Positions 1 to 6,330 of a stretch of DNA of 6,407 nucleotides are shown here, piece by piece. Below the pieces are notes generated by a model that saw only the letters and a program-made list of their open reading frames with translations, was not told where the DNA came from and searched no databases. The DNA is taken from the NCBI GenBank assembly GCA_934096015.1, contig CAKOLD010000046.1, forward strand, positions 1-6,407. Direction: 5' to 3'. A program made the translations under genes and the position numbers. How positions within the stretch are numbered: the stretch's first letter is position 1; every line of letters starts with the position of its first letter. The DNA comes from an uncultured Bacilli bacterium (GTDB lineage: Bacteria > Bacillota_I > Bacilli_A > RF39 > UBA660).

Positions 1-1
1 T

Positions 2-508
2 GTTGTTACAGGACGTGTTGAACGTGGACAATTAAAATTAAATGACGAAGTTGAAATCGTTGGTTTAAGAGATACTAAGAAAACAGTTGTTACTGGTATC
101 GAAATGTTTAGAAAATCACTTGATTATGCTGAAGCAGGAGATAATGCTGGTGTATTATTACGTGGTATTGCTCGTGATGAAGTTGAACGTGGTCAAGTAT
201 TAGCTAAACCAGGAAGTGTTACTCCACATCATAAATTCAAAGCTAGTGTTTATGTACTAAGCAAAGAAGAAGGTGGACGTCATACTCCATTCTTCAGTAA
301 CTATAGACCTCAATTCTATTTTAGAACTACTGATGTTACAGGTGTTATCGAATTACCTGCAGGTGTAGAAATGGTTATGCCTGGTGATAATGTTGATATG
401 ACTGTTGAATTAATTAGTCCAGTAGCTTTAGAAAATGGTACTAAATTCTCAATCCGTGAAGGTGGTAGAACTGTTGGTGCCGGAGTTGTTTCTGAAATTA
501 TTGAATAA
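2..508 (+). CDS. tuf: Elongation factor Tu, 3' part (domains 2 and 3)
   Basis: EF-Tu is the GTPase that delivers aminoacyl-tRNA to the ribosomal A site. The window opens inside the gene: the frame is open from base 2, giving 168 codons, which I place at about residue 227 of a protein of about 395. The GTPase domain lies upstream, outside the window. Visible family signatures are VVTGRVERG at the start of the fragment (domain 2), RGIARDEVERGQVLAKPG, then in domain 3 SKEEGGRHTPFFSNYRPQFYFRT-type sequence, and the near-invariant end REGGRTVGAGVVSEIIE. An ATG at 104 is internal (GIEMF) and is not a start. Codon choice (CGT, GGT, CCA) looks more selected than in the neighbouring genes, as expected for a highly expressed gene. 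A strong terminator follows 10 bases after the stop. Identity is essentially certain; whether this is the only tuf copy cannot be seen. Confidence 0.98.
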   Translation, partial: VVTGRVERGQLKLNDEVEIVGLRDTKKTVVTGIEMFRKSLDYAEAGDNAGVLLRGIARDEVERGQVLAKPGSVTPHHKFKASVYVLSKEEGGRHTPFFSNYRPQFYFRTTDVTGVIELPAGVEMVMPGDNVDMTVELISPVALENGTKFSIREGGRTVGAGVVSEIIE

Positions 509-518
509 TATTTTACAT

Positions 519-545
519 AAAACTCACAGTGATGTGAGTTTTTTA
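519..545 (+). terminator. Intrinsic terminator of tuf
   Basis: A perfect 10-bp stem (519-528, aaaactcaca, with 533-542, tgtgagtttt) closes a GTGA loop, which is a GNRA tetraloop in RNA, and runs into a T tract at 539-544. It starts 10 bases after the tuf stop codon and should end the tuf transcript before the YitT-family gene. Confidence 0.93.
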
Positions 546-574
546 TTTACTCATTAATTTTAAAATTGTATTAT

Positions 575-580
575 TATAAT
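575..580 (+). promoter_or_regulatory. Possible -10 element upstream of the YitT-family gene
   Basis: A consensus TATAAT lies at 575-580, but no convincing -35 sits 16-18 bases upstream. A start about 7 bases downstream would fall inside or after the ribosome binding site at 581-585. A second TATAAT (586-591) abuts the ATG and would be worse placed. A TAAAAT at 561-566 is an alternative with a better leader length. A promoter is expected here because a terminator precedes the gene, but its exact position is unresolved. Confidence 0.3.
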
Positions 581-585
581 AGGTG
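581..585 (+). promoter_or_regulatory. Ribosome binding site fixing the YitT-family start at 592
   Basis: AGGTG at 581-585 lies 6 bases before the ATG at 592. The frame also contains a GTG at 583, but that codon is part of this Shine-Dalgarno sequence and has no site of its own upstream, so ATG 592 is the better start. Confidence 0.7.
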
Positions 586-591
586 TATAAT

Positions 592-1488
592 ATGTTGAAT
601 TTTATAAAGCGAGATAATATTTTAAAAAAGGTCAATAGTAATCATTTTGTTTTAAGATTATTGATTTATTTTTTTTGTATAACAGGTTTGGCATTGCTAT
701 ATAATCTAATATTTGTTCCTTATAATTTAGTAATTGGTGGTGTAGGAGGAATGGCTATAGTAATAAATAAGTTTACTGGGTTAAGTACTTCTTTAATGAC
801 GGTTTTAATTACTTTGTTATTTTTATTTATTAGTTTTTTTACAATTGGCAAACAAAAAACACTTAATTCTTTGGTTGGTGCTTTGGTTTATCCCTTTTTG
901 GTAACTATAACTGCACCAATAGCAAATTATGTTTCTATAAAAATTGATAGTTATTTGTTTTTAGTAATTGTTGCTAGTGTTATTTATGGAACTTTTTATG
1001 GTATTATTTATAAAATAGGTTATTCTACTGGGGGAACTGATATTTTATTAAAAGTAATAAATCATTATAAAAAAATGTCTATGGCTTTAATGAGTATATA
1101 TTTAAATGTTGGTATAGTATTATTAAGTGGGTTTTTATTTGGAATAACTAGTGTTATTTATGGCGTTATTTGCTTAATTTTATGTAATTTGATAACTGAT
1201 TTTGTTTTGTTAGGTAATAGAGATTCTAAACTTTGTTTTATAAAAACAAGTGAACATGGAATGTTTGAAAAAATTCTAAAAAATTATTATGGTATTGGAT
1301 ATACAATTTTAAAAAGTTCAGGTGGTATTGATAAACGAAAAAGAGTTACTATATTTTGTATTGTCCCTTCAGAATATTATTATGATTTCAGAATGAAATT
1401 ACAAAATTTAGATAATAATGTATTTCTAATTTCTTATAATTCTTATGAAGTGATGGGTGGTTATAGAAATAAAATTATTCCTTTTTAA
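592..1488 (+). CDS. YitT family membrane protein (DUF161 + DUF2179)
   Basis: This is a 298-residue integral membrane protein of the YitT family, common in Bacillota; its transport or signalling role is not established. Counting from ATG 592, the membrane part covers residues about 22-206 with six or so hydrophobic segments (near 22-42, 66-84, 93-112, 120-140, 162-184 and 186-206). It carries the glycine-rich family signature NLVIGGVGGMAIV (45-57) and the second GYSTGGTDILL signature (143-153). The soluble C-terminal part, about 236-293, is a DUF2179-like domain with a basic KRKRVTIFCIV strand, the LDNNVFLIS segment and a final YEVMGGY. Length and order match the family. The start was moved from GTG 583 to ATG 592 because GTG 583 lies within the ribosome binding site. 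It follows the tuf terminator and meets the DUF6512-like gene tail to tail, overlapping it by 4 bases. It is probably a single-gene unit. Confidence 0.93.
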   Translation: MLNFIKRDNILKKVNSNHFVLRLLIYFFCITGLALLYNLIFVPYNLVIGGVGGMAIVINKFTGLSTSLMTVLITLLFLFISFFTIGKQKTLNSLVGALVYPFLVTITAPIANYVSIKIDSYLFLVIVASVIYGTFYGIIYKIGYSTGGTDILLKVINHYKKMSMALMSIYLNVGIVLLSGFLFGITSVIYGVICLILCNLITDFVLLGNRDSKLCFIKTSEHGMFEKILKNYYGIGYTILKSSGGIDKRKRVTIFCIVPSEYYYDFRMKLQNLDNNVFLISYNSYEVMGGYRNKIIPF

Positions 1489-1964
1489 GTTTTGAATAAA
1501 AAATTATTTGGAGGATTTTTACTGTAATTTAAATAGGCATATTGAATTATTGTGAGAAATACAAATGAGAGTACATATATTGTAATAGAGTAATTATTTT
1601 CTAATAAAAATTTATTGTTAATTAAATATGATATTGCTAAGGATAAATAAAATATACTTATATCAAATAGCAAAATATTCTTTTTTAGTATATGTTTATA
1701 GGTATAATAAAGGATTATTACTGTTATACAAAATATTATTATTTTAAGGCAAACGTTTACAAAAATATTTGGATTTTTGGTTAATATGAACTCAATAAGT
1801 GACCAAAATATAATAGGAGTTATTCCTAACTTTAGATGTTCCCATGTTGATTCATTTGTAGAAAACAAGTATCCTATAATTTTATTATTGTTGCTAATTT
1901 CGTATAAAAAGTGGCCTACAGTACCAATGATTATTGAAAACATTAATCCGTAAATTTCTAACAT
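1485..1964 (-). CDS. Small DUF6512-like integral membrane protein
   Basis: This 159-residue, very hydrophobic protein has about five membrane segments (near 5-20, 47-65, 70-88, 98-116 and 128-146). I recognise the pattern of the uncharacterised DUF6512 family: a GTVGHFLYE motif in the first segment (14-22) and NESTWEHLK (37-45) just before the second, then a C-terminal PPNNFLF. The clustered polar residues H18, E22, N37, E38, W41, E42 and H43 are unusual in such a hydrophobic protein and are presumably functional; no activity is known to me. From memory, family members often carry a little more sequence after the PPxxxLF stretch, so this C-terminus may be short. A good ribosome binding site, GAGGAG (1970-1975, minus strand), lies 5 bases before the ATG. 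It diverges from the ATPase gene across 57 bp. The family assignment is by remembered motif only. Confidence 0.8.
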   Translation of the reverse strand: MLEIYGLMFSIIIGTVGHFLYEISNNNKIIGYLFSTNESTWEHLKLGITPIIFWSLIEFILTKNPNIFVNVCLKIIIFCITVIILYYTYKHILKKNILLFDISIFYLSLAISYLINNKFLLENNYSITIYVLSFVFLTIIQYAYLNYSKNPPNNFLFKT

Positions 1965-1969
1965 ATTAT

Positions 1970-1975
1970 CTCCTC
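1970..1975 (-). promoter_or_regulatory. Ribosome binding site of the DUF6512-like gene
   Basis: Read on the minus strand this is GAGGAG followed by 5 bases (ataat) and the ATG ending at 1964. The strong match and spacing fix this start. Confidence 0.8.
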
Positions 1976-1989
1976 TTTTTTTTGTTTTA

Positions 1990-1998
1990 TGTTATAAT
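1990..1998 (+). promoter_or_regulatory. Extended -10 promoter of the ATPase gene
   Basis: TGTTATAAT is an extended -10 (TGn plus a perfect TATAAT at 1993-1998). No good -35 is seen, which an extended -10 can tolerate. Transcription would begin near 2005, leaving a leader of about 17 bases. A ribosome binding site GAAGGGA (2008-2014) lies 7 bases before ATG 2022. The same AT-rich stretch read on the minus strand offers TATTAT-like -10 candidates for the DUF6512-like gene, so the two promoters probably lie close together or overlap. Confidence 0.6.
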
Positions 1999-2021
1999 AT
2001 TATTATTGAAGGGATAGTTTT

Positions 2022-2993
2022 ATGAATAATGAGCCTGTGGAAATTTTAAATTTAAACAGTAATAATTATACTAATAAAATGAGTATAGTTGAGACATATG
2101 GTGAAGATTTAACAAAAAAAGAATTTATTACAGATCCTGCTATAGGTAGAGATAAAGAAATAAATCAAATGATATTGACTTTATTAACTCCAGAAAAAGG
2201 TGCTTTATTGATTGGAAAAGCTGGTATAGGTAAAACTGCATTAGTGGAAGGCCTAGCTTATAAAATTCAAAACAATGATGTTCCTAATGCTCTTAAGGGG
2301 TGGAGAGTAATAAAAATTAATATAACTAGTTTACTTGGTTCAACAACTGAGGATGGAACTACTGATAGTAAGATTGAGCTATTGATACGTGAGTTAAAAA
2401 CTATGGACAAAGTAATTTTGTTTATTGATGAAGTTCATTTACTTGTTAATAAAGCAACTGGTGTAAATAATATAGATTTTGCTAATATGTTAAAACCTGC
2501 GTTGGATAGAGGTACTATTAAAATGGTAGGAGCAACTACAACTGAAGAGTATGAGGCGTATATTTTGCGTGATAGGGCTTTTTTACGAAGGTTTATACGT
2601 ATAGATATATCAGAAAGCGATGCTTCTACGGTAGTAAAAATCTTGATGGGTACTTATCCTAAGTTTGAGAAAAAGATGGGTGTTAAATTAGATTATACTG
2701 ATTTTCAAAAAGAAAAAATATTTTCGTTTATAGTATATATGACGAGTGAATATAAAAGGGTATATGAAATTAGTAATAGATATCCTGATATTTCTCTTAC
2801 TGTGGTAGCTAATGCATTTAGTTATGCTTTGTTTGAGAATTCTCCAGTTGTTAAATTAAAACATTTTTATAAAGCAATTTGTAATACCAAAAATATATAT
2901 CCAGATGCATTAAAAAAAGAAATAGAAAAATTTAAAATACAATTTAAAGATATGATTGAATCAGAAAGAGTTAATTTGGAAGAAACAAATTAA
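2022..2993 (+). CDS. Stand-alone AAA+ ATPase resembling the first ATPase module of ClpA/ClpB
   Basis: This 323-residue protein aligns by eye with the D1 module of Hsp100 ATPases: YGEDLTK (26-32) and DPAIGRDKEI (38-47) lead into Walker A GKAGIGKT (65-72), EGLAYKI, VPNALKGWRV (87-96), Walker B VILFIDE (131-137), NMLKPALDRG (155-164), sensor 1 GATTTEEY (170-177) and the arginine-finger segment RDRAFLRRF (183-191, R189/R190). ATP binding, hydrolysis and ring assembly therefore look intact. The Clp N domain, the ClpB middle domain and D2 are all absent. The D1 pore-loop motif KYRG appears replaced by TEDG (109-112), so threading of substrate protein in the ClpB manner is doubtful. The C-terminal part (about 225-315) is helical and diverged, ending in a lysine- and glutamate-rich tail. 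It has its own promoter and a terminator built into its last codons. The family is not known to me by name; it could be a remodelling or adaptor ATPase rather than an unfoldase. Confidence 0.88.
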   Translation: MNNEPVEILNLNSNNYTNKMSIVETYGEDLTKKEFITDPAIGRDKEINQMILTLLTPEKGALLIGKAGIGKTALVEGLAYKIQNNDVPNALKGWRVIKINITSLLGSTTEDGTTDSKIELLIRELKTMDKVILFIDEVHLLVNKATGVNNIDFANMLKPALDRGTIKMVGATTTEEYEAYILRDRAFLRRFIRIDISESDASTVVKILMGTYPKFEKKMGVKLDYTDFQKEKIFSFIVYMTSEYKRVYEISNRYPDISLTVVANAFSYALFENSPVVKLKHFYKAICNTKNIYPDALKKEIEKFKIQFKDMIESERVNLEETN

Positions 2994-3001
2994 CTCTTTT
3001 T
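2965..3001 (+). terminator. Intrinsic terminator overlapping the ATPase 3' coding end
   Basis: A perfect 14-bp stem (2965-2978, aaagagttaatttg, with 2986-2999, caaattaactcttt) has a 7-base loop (gaagaaa) and runs into T's at 2997-3001. The left arm and loop encode the last residues of the ATPase (SERVNLEET region), and the right arm holds its TAA stop (2991-2993). The tail of the radical SAM gene begins at 3000. On the minus strand the hairpin also forms but is followed only by CTTTC, so termination there would be weaker. Confidence 0.88.
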
Positions 3002-3935
3002 ATGAATTCTGTACTAATCTTCCTTGATATGTATTTCTTTTTTTCATTTCTTTGTCTATATCATTTAATACACAAAATTTTTTTAAAAGCCATGATGGTT
3101 CTATTAAATCTTCTTTTTTTGGATCTCCTGTTATTCTATGAATTACTATATTTTCATTTAAAAATTCTAATTGATTAATTATGATGTCAATATATTCCTC
3201 TTTTGATAGGATGGGAAAATGTTCTTTTTCGTATATTTCTGCTAATTTTGTATCTTTTACTATGTGTAACATATGAATTTTTATTCCATCAATATTTAAC
3301 TCATTTAAAAATTTTGCGGTTTTTATCATCATTTCTTTAGTTTCACCAGGTAGTCCATTAATTATGTGAACAACGACTTTTATGTTACGTTGTTTTAATT
3401 TATTAAAACATTCTATAAAATTATTTAAATCATGTCCTCTATTAATATATTTTAATGTTTCATCGTGCATTGATTGCAATCCTAATTCTATTGTAAGGTC
3501 ACATTTTTTATTTAAAATATCTAAATAGTTTAAAACGTCATCATCTATAGCGTCGCTTCTAGTTGCTATATTAAGACCAACAACATTATCTAAACTTAAA
3601 ATGCTTTCATAATATTTTTTTAAAGTTTCCACCTTTGCATAAGTATTAGTATTTGCTTGAAAATAACCAATAAATTTTGATTCTGGCCATTTTTTTAACA
3701 TTTGGTCTTTTATTTCATTGAATTGAGTAATTAAGTCATGTGTTTTATCTCCTGCAAAATCGCCACTTCCAAGTTTGCTACAAAATATGCAACCTCCATA
3801 GCTGACTTTTCCGTCTTTATTAGGACAACTGAATCCGGCATTTAAACTGATTTTACATACTTTACAATGATACTTTTTTTTATAATAATAGTTTAAAGTA
3901 TAATACCTTTTATTATCTAATGTGTTTTTAAACAT
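3000..3935 (-). CDS. TIGR01212 / YtqA-YhcC family radical SAM protein
   Basis: This is a radical SAM enzyme of the Elp3-like YtqA/YhcC group; its substrate is unknown to me. Numbering from ATG 3935 (311 residues), the cluster-binding signature is KISLNAGFSCPNKDG (28-42) continuing to GGCIFC, giving C37, C49 and C52 in a C-x11-C-x2-C arrangement, followed by GSGDFAGD. Further family blocks are YFQANTNTYAKVETLK (91-106), VVGLNIATRSD, the SAM-pocket strand IELGLQSMHDETL (149-161), NRGHD, VHIINGLPGE (189-198), DGIKIHMLHIVK (216-227) and VIHRITGDPKK (264-274). The length fits the family. An in-frame GTG at 3944 is an alternative start but sits inside the ribosome binding site. An additional CxxC (C24, C27) precedes the cluster motif. 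In Bacillus relatives ytqA lies beside the methyltransferase gene ytqB; no such partner is seen here. It diverges from tex and converges on the ATPase gene. Confidence 0.94.
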   Translation of the reverse strand: MFKNTLDNKRYYTLNYYYKKKYHCKVCKISLNAGFSCPNKDGKVSYGGCIFCSKLGSGDFAGDKTHDLITQFNEIKDQMLKKWPESKFIGYFQANTNTYAKVETLKKYYESILSLDNVVGLNIATRSDAIDDDVLNYLDILNKKCDLTIELGLQSMHDETLKYINRGHDLNNFIECFNKLKQRNIKVVVHIINGLPGETKEMMIKTAKFLNELNIDGIKIHMLHIVKDTKLAEIYEKEHFPILSKEEYIDIIINQLEFLNENIVIHRITGDPKKEDLIEPSWLLKKFCVLNDIDKEMKKRNTYQGRLVQNS

Positions 3936-3939
3936 TGAA

Positions 3940-3945
3940 CTCACC
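3940..3945 (-). promoter_or_regulatory. Ribosome binding site fixing the radical SAM start at 3935
   Basis: Read on the minus strand this is GGTGAG, complementary to the 16S rRNA tail, with GGTGA 5 bases before the ATG at 3935-3933. The upstream in-frame GTG (3944-3942) is part of this sequence and has no site of its own, so it is unlikely to be the start. A TGTTATTAT a little further upstream on the minus strand is a possible extended -10 but would leave almost no leader. Confidence 0.7.
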
Positions 3946-4013
3946 GCTTAATATAATAACATTTTATTAAATTAAACGCTAGTTATTGTCTAGAAATATT
4001 ATTAAATGTTTTA

Positions 4014-4019
4014 TATAAT
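4014..4019 (+). promoter_or_regulatory. Probable -10 element of tex
   Basis: A perfect TATAAT lies 23 bases before the tex ATG. The nearest -35-like hexamer, TTGTCT (3986-3991), is 22 bases upstream, which is too far; paired instead with TTTTAT at 4009-4014 it has a 17-base spacer. The promoter is somewhere in this AT-rich stretch, but the exact pair is uncertain. The ribosome binding site GAAGGA (4028-4033) is 9 bases from the start codon. Confidence 0.4.
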
Positions 4020-4042
4020 ATATATTTGAAGGATGGATAGTA

Positions 4043-6169
4043 ATGAATGAAATTGTTATAACTGAATTAGTAGATAGATTAGGTATTAGTAGCAAACAAA
4101 TAAAGGTTGTGCTTAAACTATTAGAAGATGGTTGTACTATACCTTTTATAGCTAGATATAGAAAAGAAGCTACAGGAGCTCTTGATGAAAATCAAATAAA
4201 TGAGATAGAAAAAGAATATACTTATTTTAATAATTTGTTAGAAAGAAAAGAAAATGTTATAAGATTAATAGATGAAAAGGGCTTGCTAACTGAAGAACTA
4301 AAACAAAATATTTTGAAATGTGAGAAACTAACAGAAGTTGAGGATTTGTACAGACCTTTTAAAGAGAAGAAGAAAACTAAAGCTAGTGAAGCTATTAAAG
4401 CTGGTTTAGAGCCTTTAGCAAAAATGATTATGGCTTTTCCATTAAAAGGTAGTTTTGATGAGATGTGTAAAAACTTTGATATGGATGTTGATAAAGCTTT
4501 AGAAGGAGCTGGCTATATTATTAGTGAGTGGATAAGTGATAATGCATCTTATCGTAAATTTATAAGAAATAAAATATATAATACAGGATCTTTAAAAACA
4601 AAATTGAAGAATGCTGAAAAAGATGAAAACAAAATTTATGAAATGTATTATGATTTTGTAGAAAATATAAAGTATGCAAAAAGTTATAGAGTTCTTGCGA
4701 TAAATAGGGCAGAAAAAACGGGTGTTATTAGTGTTAGCATGGAATATGACAAAGAAGAGATTCAAAATTATTTAGAAAAAAAGGTTTTAAAAAATCAAGA
4801 TTCTTTTGTTGTCACTTTAGTAAAAAATTCAATTAAAGATTCATTAAAGAGATTGATTTTACCAAGTATTGAAAGAGAAATTCGTAGTGAAATGACAGAG
4901 AGAGCAAGTGCTTCTTCTATAGATATTTTTAGTATTAATTTAGAGAATTTATTGATGACTAGACCAATAAAAGGATGTCGTGTTTTGGGATTTGATCCAG
5001 CTTTTAGAACGGGGTGTAAATTGGCTTGCTTGGATGAAAATGGAAATGTTTTACATATCGATGTTATTTATCCTCATGAACCAAAAAATGATAAAGTAAA
5101 TTCTGCTATTAAATTAAGGGAATTAATTGACAAATATAAGTTAAATTTGATTGCCATTGGTAATGGAACTGCCAGTAGAGAAAGTGAAGAATTTGTAGCA
5201 TCTGTTATAAAAGATTTACCTGGTGTTAAGTACATAATGGTAAGTGAAGCAGGAGCTAGTATATATAGTGCTAGCAAATTAGCTCAACAGGAATTTCCAG
5301 ATTTTGAAGTTCAAGAACGTAGTGCGGTTAGTATTGGTAGACGTGTTGAAGATCCATTAAGTGAACTGGTAAAGATTGAACCAAAAAGTATTGGAATAGG
5401 AGAATATCAACATGACGTTAATCAAAAAGATCTTGGAGAAAGATTAGATTTTACTGTACAGAAAGTAGTTAATGATGTTGGGGTCAATATAAATACTGCT
5501 AGTGCTAGTATACTAAAATATGTGTCTGGTTTAACAAAATCAGTTATTACTAAAATTATGAATTATAAAGAGAACAACAAATTTAAAAATCGAGAAGAAA
5601 TTAAGAAATTAATAAAGAATGATAAAATATATGAACAATCAATTGGTTTTTTAAGAATAAATGATGGTAGTAATTGTCTTGATAATACTGGAATACATCC
5701 TGAAAGTTATGAGACTACTTCAAAAATTTTAAATTATTTAAAATTAAATATTAATGATTTAACAACTACAGAGTTTAAAGATGCAATAAAAAAAGCAAAT
5801 ATAAAAGAACTTATGAATAAAATTGATTGTGATGAATATACTATTACTGATATAATTAAGGAGCTTTTGAATCCTGGATTAGATCCTCGTGATGAAATCC
5901 CTGCACCAATACTAAGAAGTGATGTGTTAAAAATAGAAGATTTACGCAATAGTATGATGCTTAAGGGGACAGTAAGAAATGTGGCTAGCTTTGGTGCATT
6001 TGTTGATATTGGTTTAAAAAATGATGCGTTATTACATATATCAAAAATGAGTAATGAATTTATAAAACATCCTACAGATGTGCTTAGTGTTGGAGATGTT
6101 ATTACGTGTTATGTTGATGAAATATTTGTTGATAAGAATAAAGTTTCTTTAACATTATTAAAAAAATGA
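4043..6169 (+). CDS. tex: Tex-family RNA-binding protein with S1 domain
   Basis: Tex is a conserved multidomain nucleic-acid-binding protein linked to transcription and RNA metabolism; the Bacillus counterpart is YdcI. At 708 residues it is full length or slightly short. Domains in order: the N-terminal helical part with TIPFIARYRKEATGALDE (32-49) and LTEVEDLYRPFKEKKKTKA (96-114); a YqgF/RNase H-like domain from about 311 with GCRVLGFDPAFRTGCK (311-326), IAIGNGTASRE and SEAGASIYSAS (401-411); then RRVEDPLSELVKIEPKSIG (433-451) and GEYQHDVNQ; a helix-hairpin-helix part with VGVNINTASASIL (479-491) and a second helical repeat to about 540; a linker with LNPGLDPRDE; and an S1 domain (about 638-706) with GTVRNVASFGAFVDIG and DALLHISKMS. 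The YqgF fold in Tex is generally thought not to be an active nuclease. The gene stands alone, divergent from the radical SAM gene. No convincing terminator follows before the tRNA promoter. Confidence 0.97.
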   Translation: MNEIVITELVDRLGISSKQIKVVLKLLEDGCTIPFIARYRKEATGALDENQINEIEKEYTYFNNLLERKENVIRLIDEKGLLTEELKQNILKCEKLTEVEDLYRPFKEKKKTKASEAIKAGLEPLAKMIMAFPLKGSFDEMCKNFDMDVDKALEGAGYIISEWISDNASYRKFIRNKIYNTGSLKTKLKNAEKDENKIYEMYYDFVENIKYAKSYRVLAINRAEKTGVISVSMEYDKEEIQNYLEKKVLKNQDSFVVTLVKNSIKDSLKRLILPSIEREIRSEMTERASASSIDIFSINLENLLMTRPIKGCRVLGFDPAFRTGCKLACLDENGNVLHIDVIYPHEPKNDKVNSAIKLRELIDKYKLNLIAIGNGTASRESEEFVASVIKDLPGVKYIMVSEAGASIYSASKLAQQEFPDFEVQERSAVSIGRRVEDPLSELVKIEPKSIGIGEYQHDVNQKDLGERLDFTVQKVVNDVGVNINTASASILKYVSGLTKSVITKIMNYKENNKFKNREEIKKLIKNDKIYEQSIGFLRINDGSNCLDNTGIHPESYETTSKILNYLKLNINDLTTTEFKDAIKKANIKELMNKIDCDEYTITDIIKELLNPGLDPRDEIPAPILRSDVLKIEDLRNSMMLKGTVRNVASFGAFVDIGLKNDALLHISKMSNEFIKHPTDVLSVGDVITCYVDEIFVDKNKVSLTLLKK

Positions 6170-6199
6170 CGATATATTAAAAAAATTTTAAAAAAAGTA

Positions 6200-6227
6200 T
6201 TGCAATATTTTAATTATTTGGTATAAT
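6200..6227 (+). promoter_or_regulatory. Strong promoter of the tRNA cluster
   Basis: A -35 hexamer TTGCAA (6200-6205) and a perfect -10 TATAAT (6222-6227) are separated by 16 bases, and a TGG directly precedes the -10, making it an extended -10 (TGGTATAAT, 6219-6227). Transcription would start near 6234, about 14 bases before the mature 5' end of tRNA-Gly. This fits a stable-RNA promoter. Confidence 0.82.
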
Positions 6228-6247
6228 TTATATTGCCTACTGATTTT

Positions 6248-6321
6248 GCGGGTGTAGTTTAATGGTAGAGCTTCAGCCTTCCAAGCTGATAACGTGGGTT
6301 CGATTCCCATCACCCGCTCCA
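6248..6321 (+). tRNA. tRNA-Gly, anticodon TCC
   Basis: A full cloverleaf is readable: acceptor gcgggtg (6248-6254) with cacccgc (6311-6317), discriminator T, and an encoded CCA (6319-6321). The anticodon stem tcagc/gctga holds the loop cttccaa, with anticodon TCC at 6280-6282. The T arm is gtggg-ttcgatt-cccat. The D stem (gttt/gagc) contains two G-U pairs. It reads glycine codons GGA and GGG, and probably more by wobble. It is the first gene of the cluster. Confidence 0.97.
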
Positions 6322-6330
6322 ATTTTTTGG

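Noticed and set aside
1475..1499. Possible terminator between the YitT-family and DUF6512-like genes
   Set aside because: Only a 6-bp AT-rich pairing with a 13-base loop can be drawn, too weak to call.
1485..3944. A multi-gene defence or secretion system around the ATPase
   Set aside because: The ATPase and its neighbours alternate in strand, have separate promoters and share no known functional link. No nuclease, toxin or secretion component is present.
5074..5277. 67-codon open frame on the minus strand
   Set aside because: It lies wholly within tex, opposite its conserved YqgF-like domain, and has no recognisable domain. It is a shadow frame.
5734..5949. 71-codon open frame on the minus strand
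   Set aside because: It lies wholly within tex opposite the linker before the S1 domain and shows no recognisable domain. Its openness follows from the AT-rich codons of tex.
6170..6199. Possible terminator after tex
   Set aside because: The stretch is A- and T-rich but forms no stable stem followed by a T tract. The nearby palindrome at 6198-6207 has no loop and no proper T tail, and it overlaps the tRNA -35.
6323..6328. T6 run between the two tRNAs as a terminator
   Set aside because: The preceding structure is the tRNA-Gly acceptor and CCA end, and a second tRNA follows after 9 bases. It is a normal spacer in a tRNA cluster.
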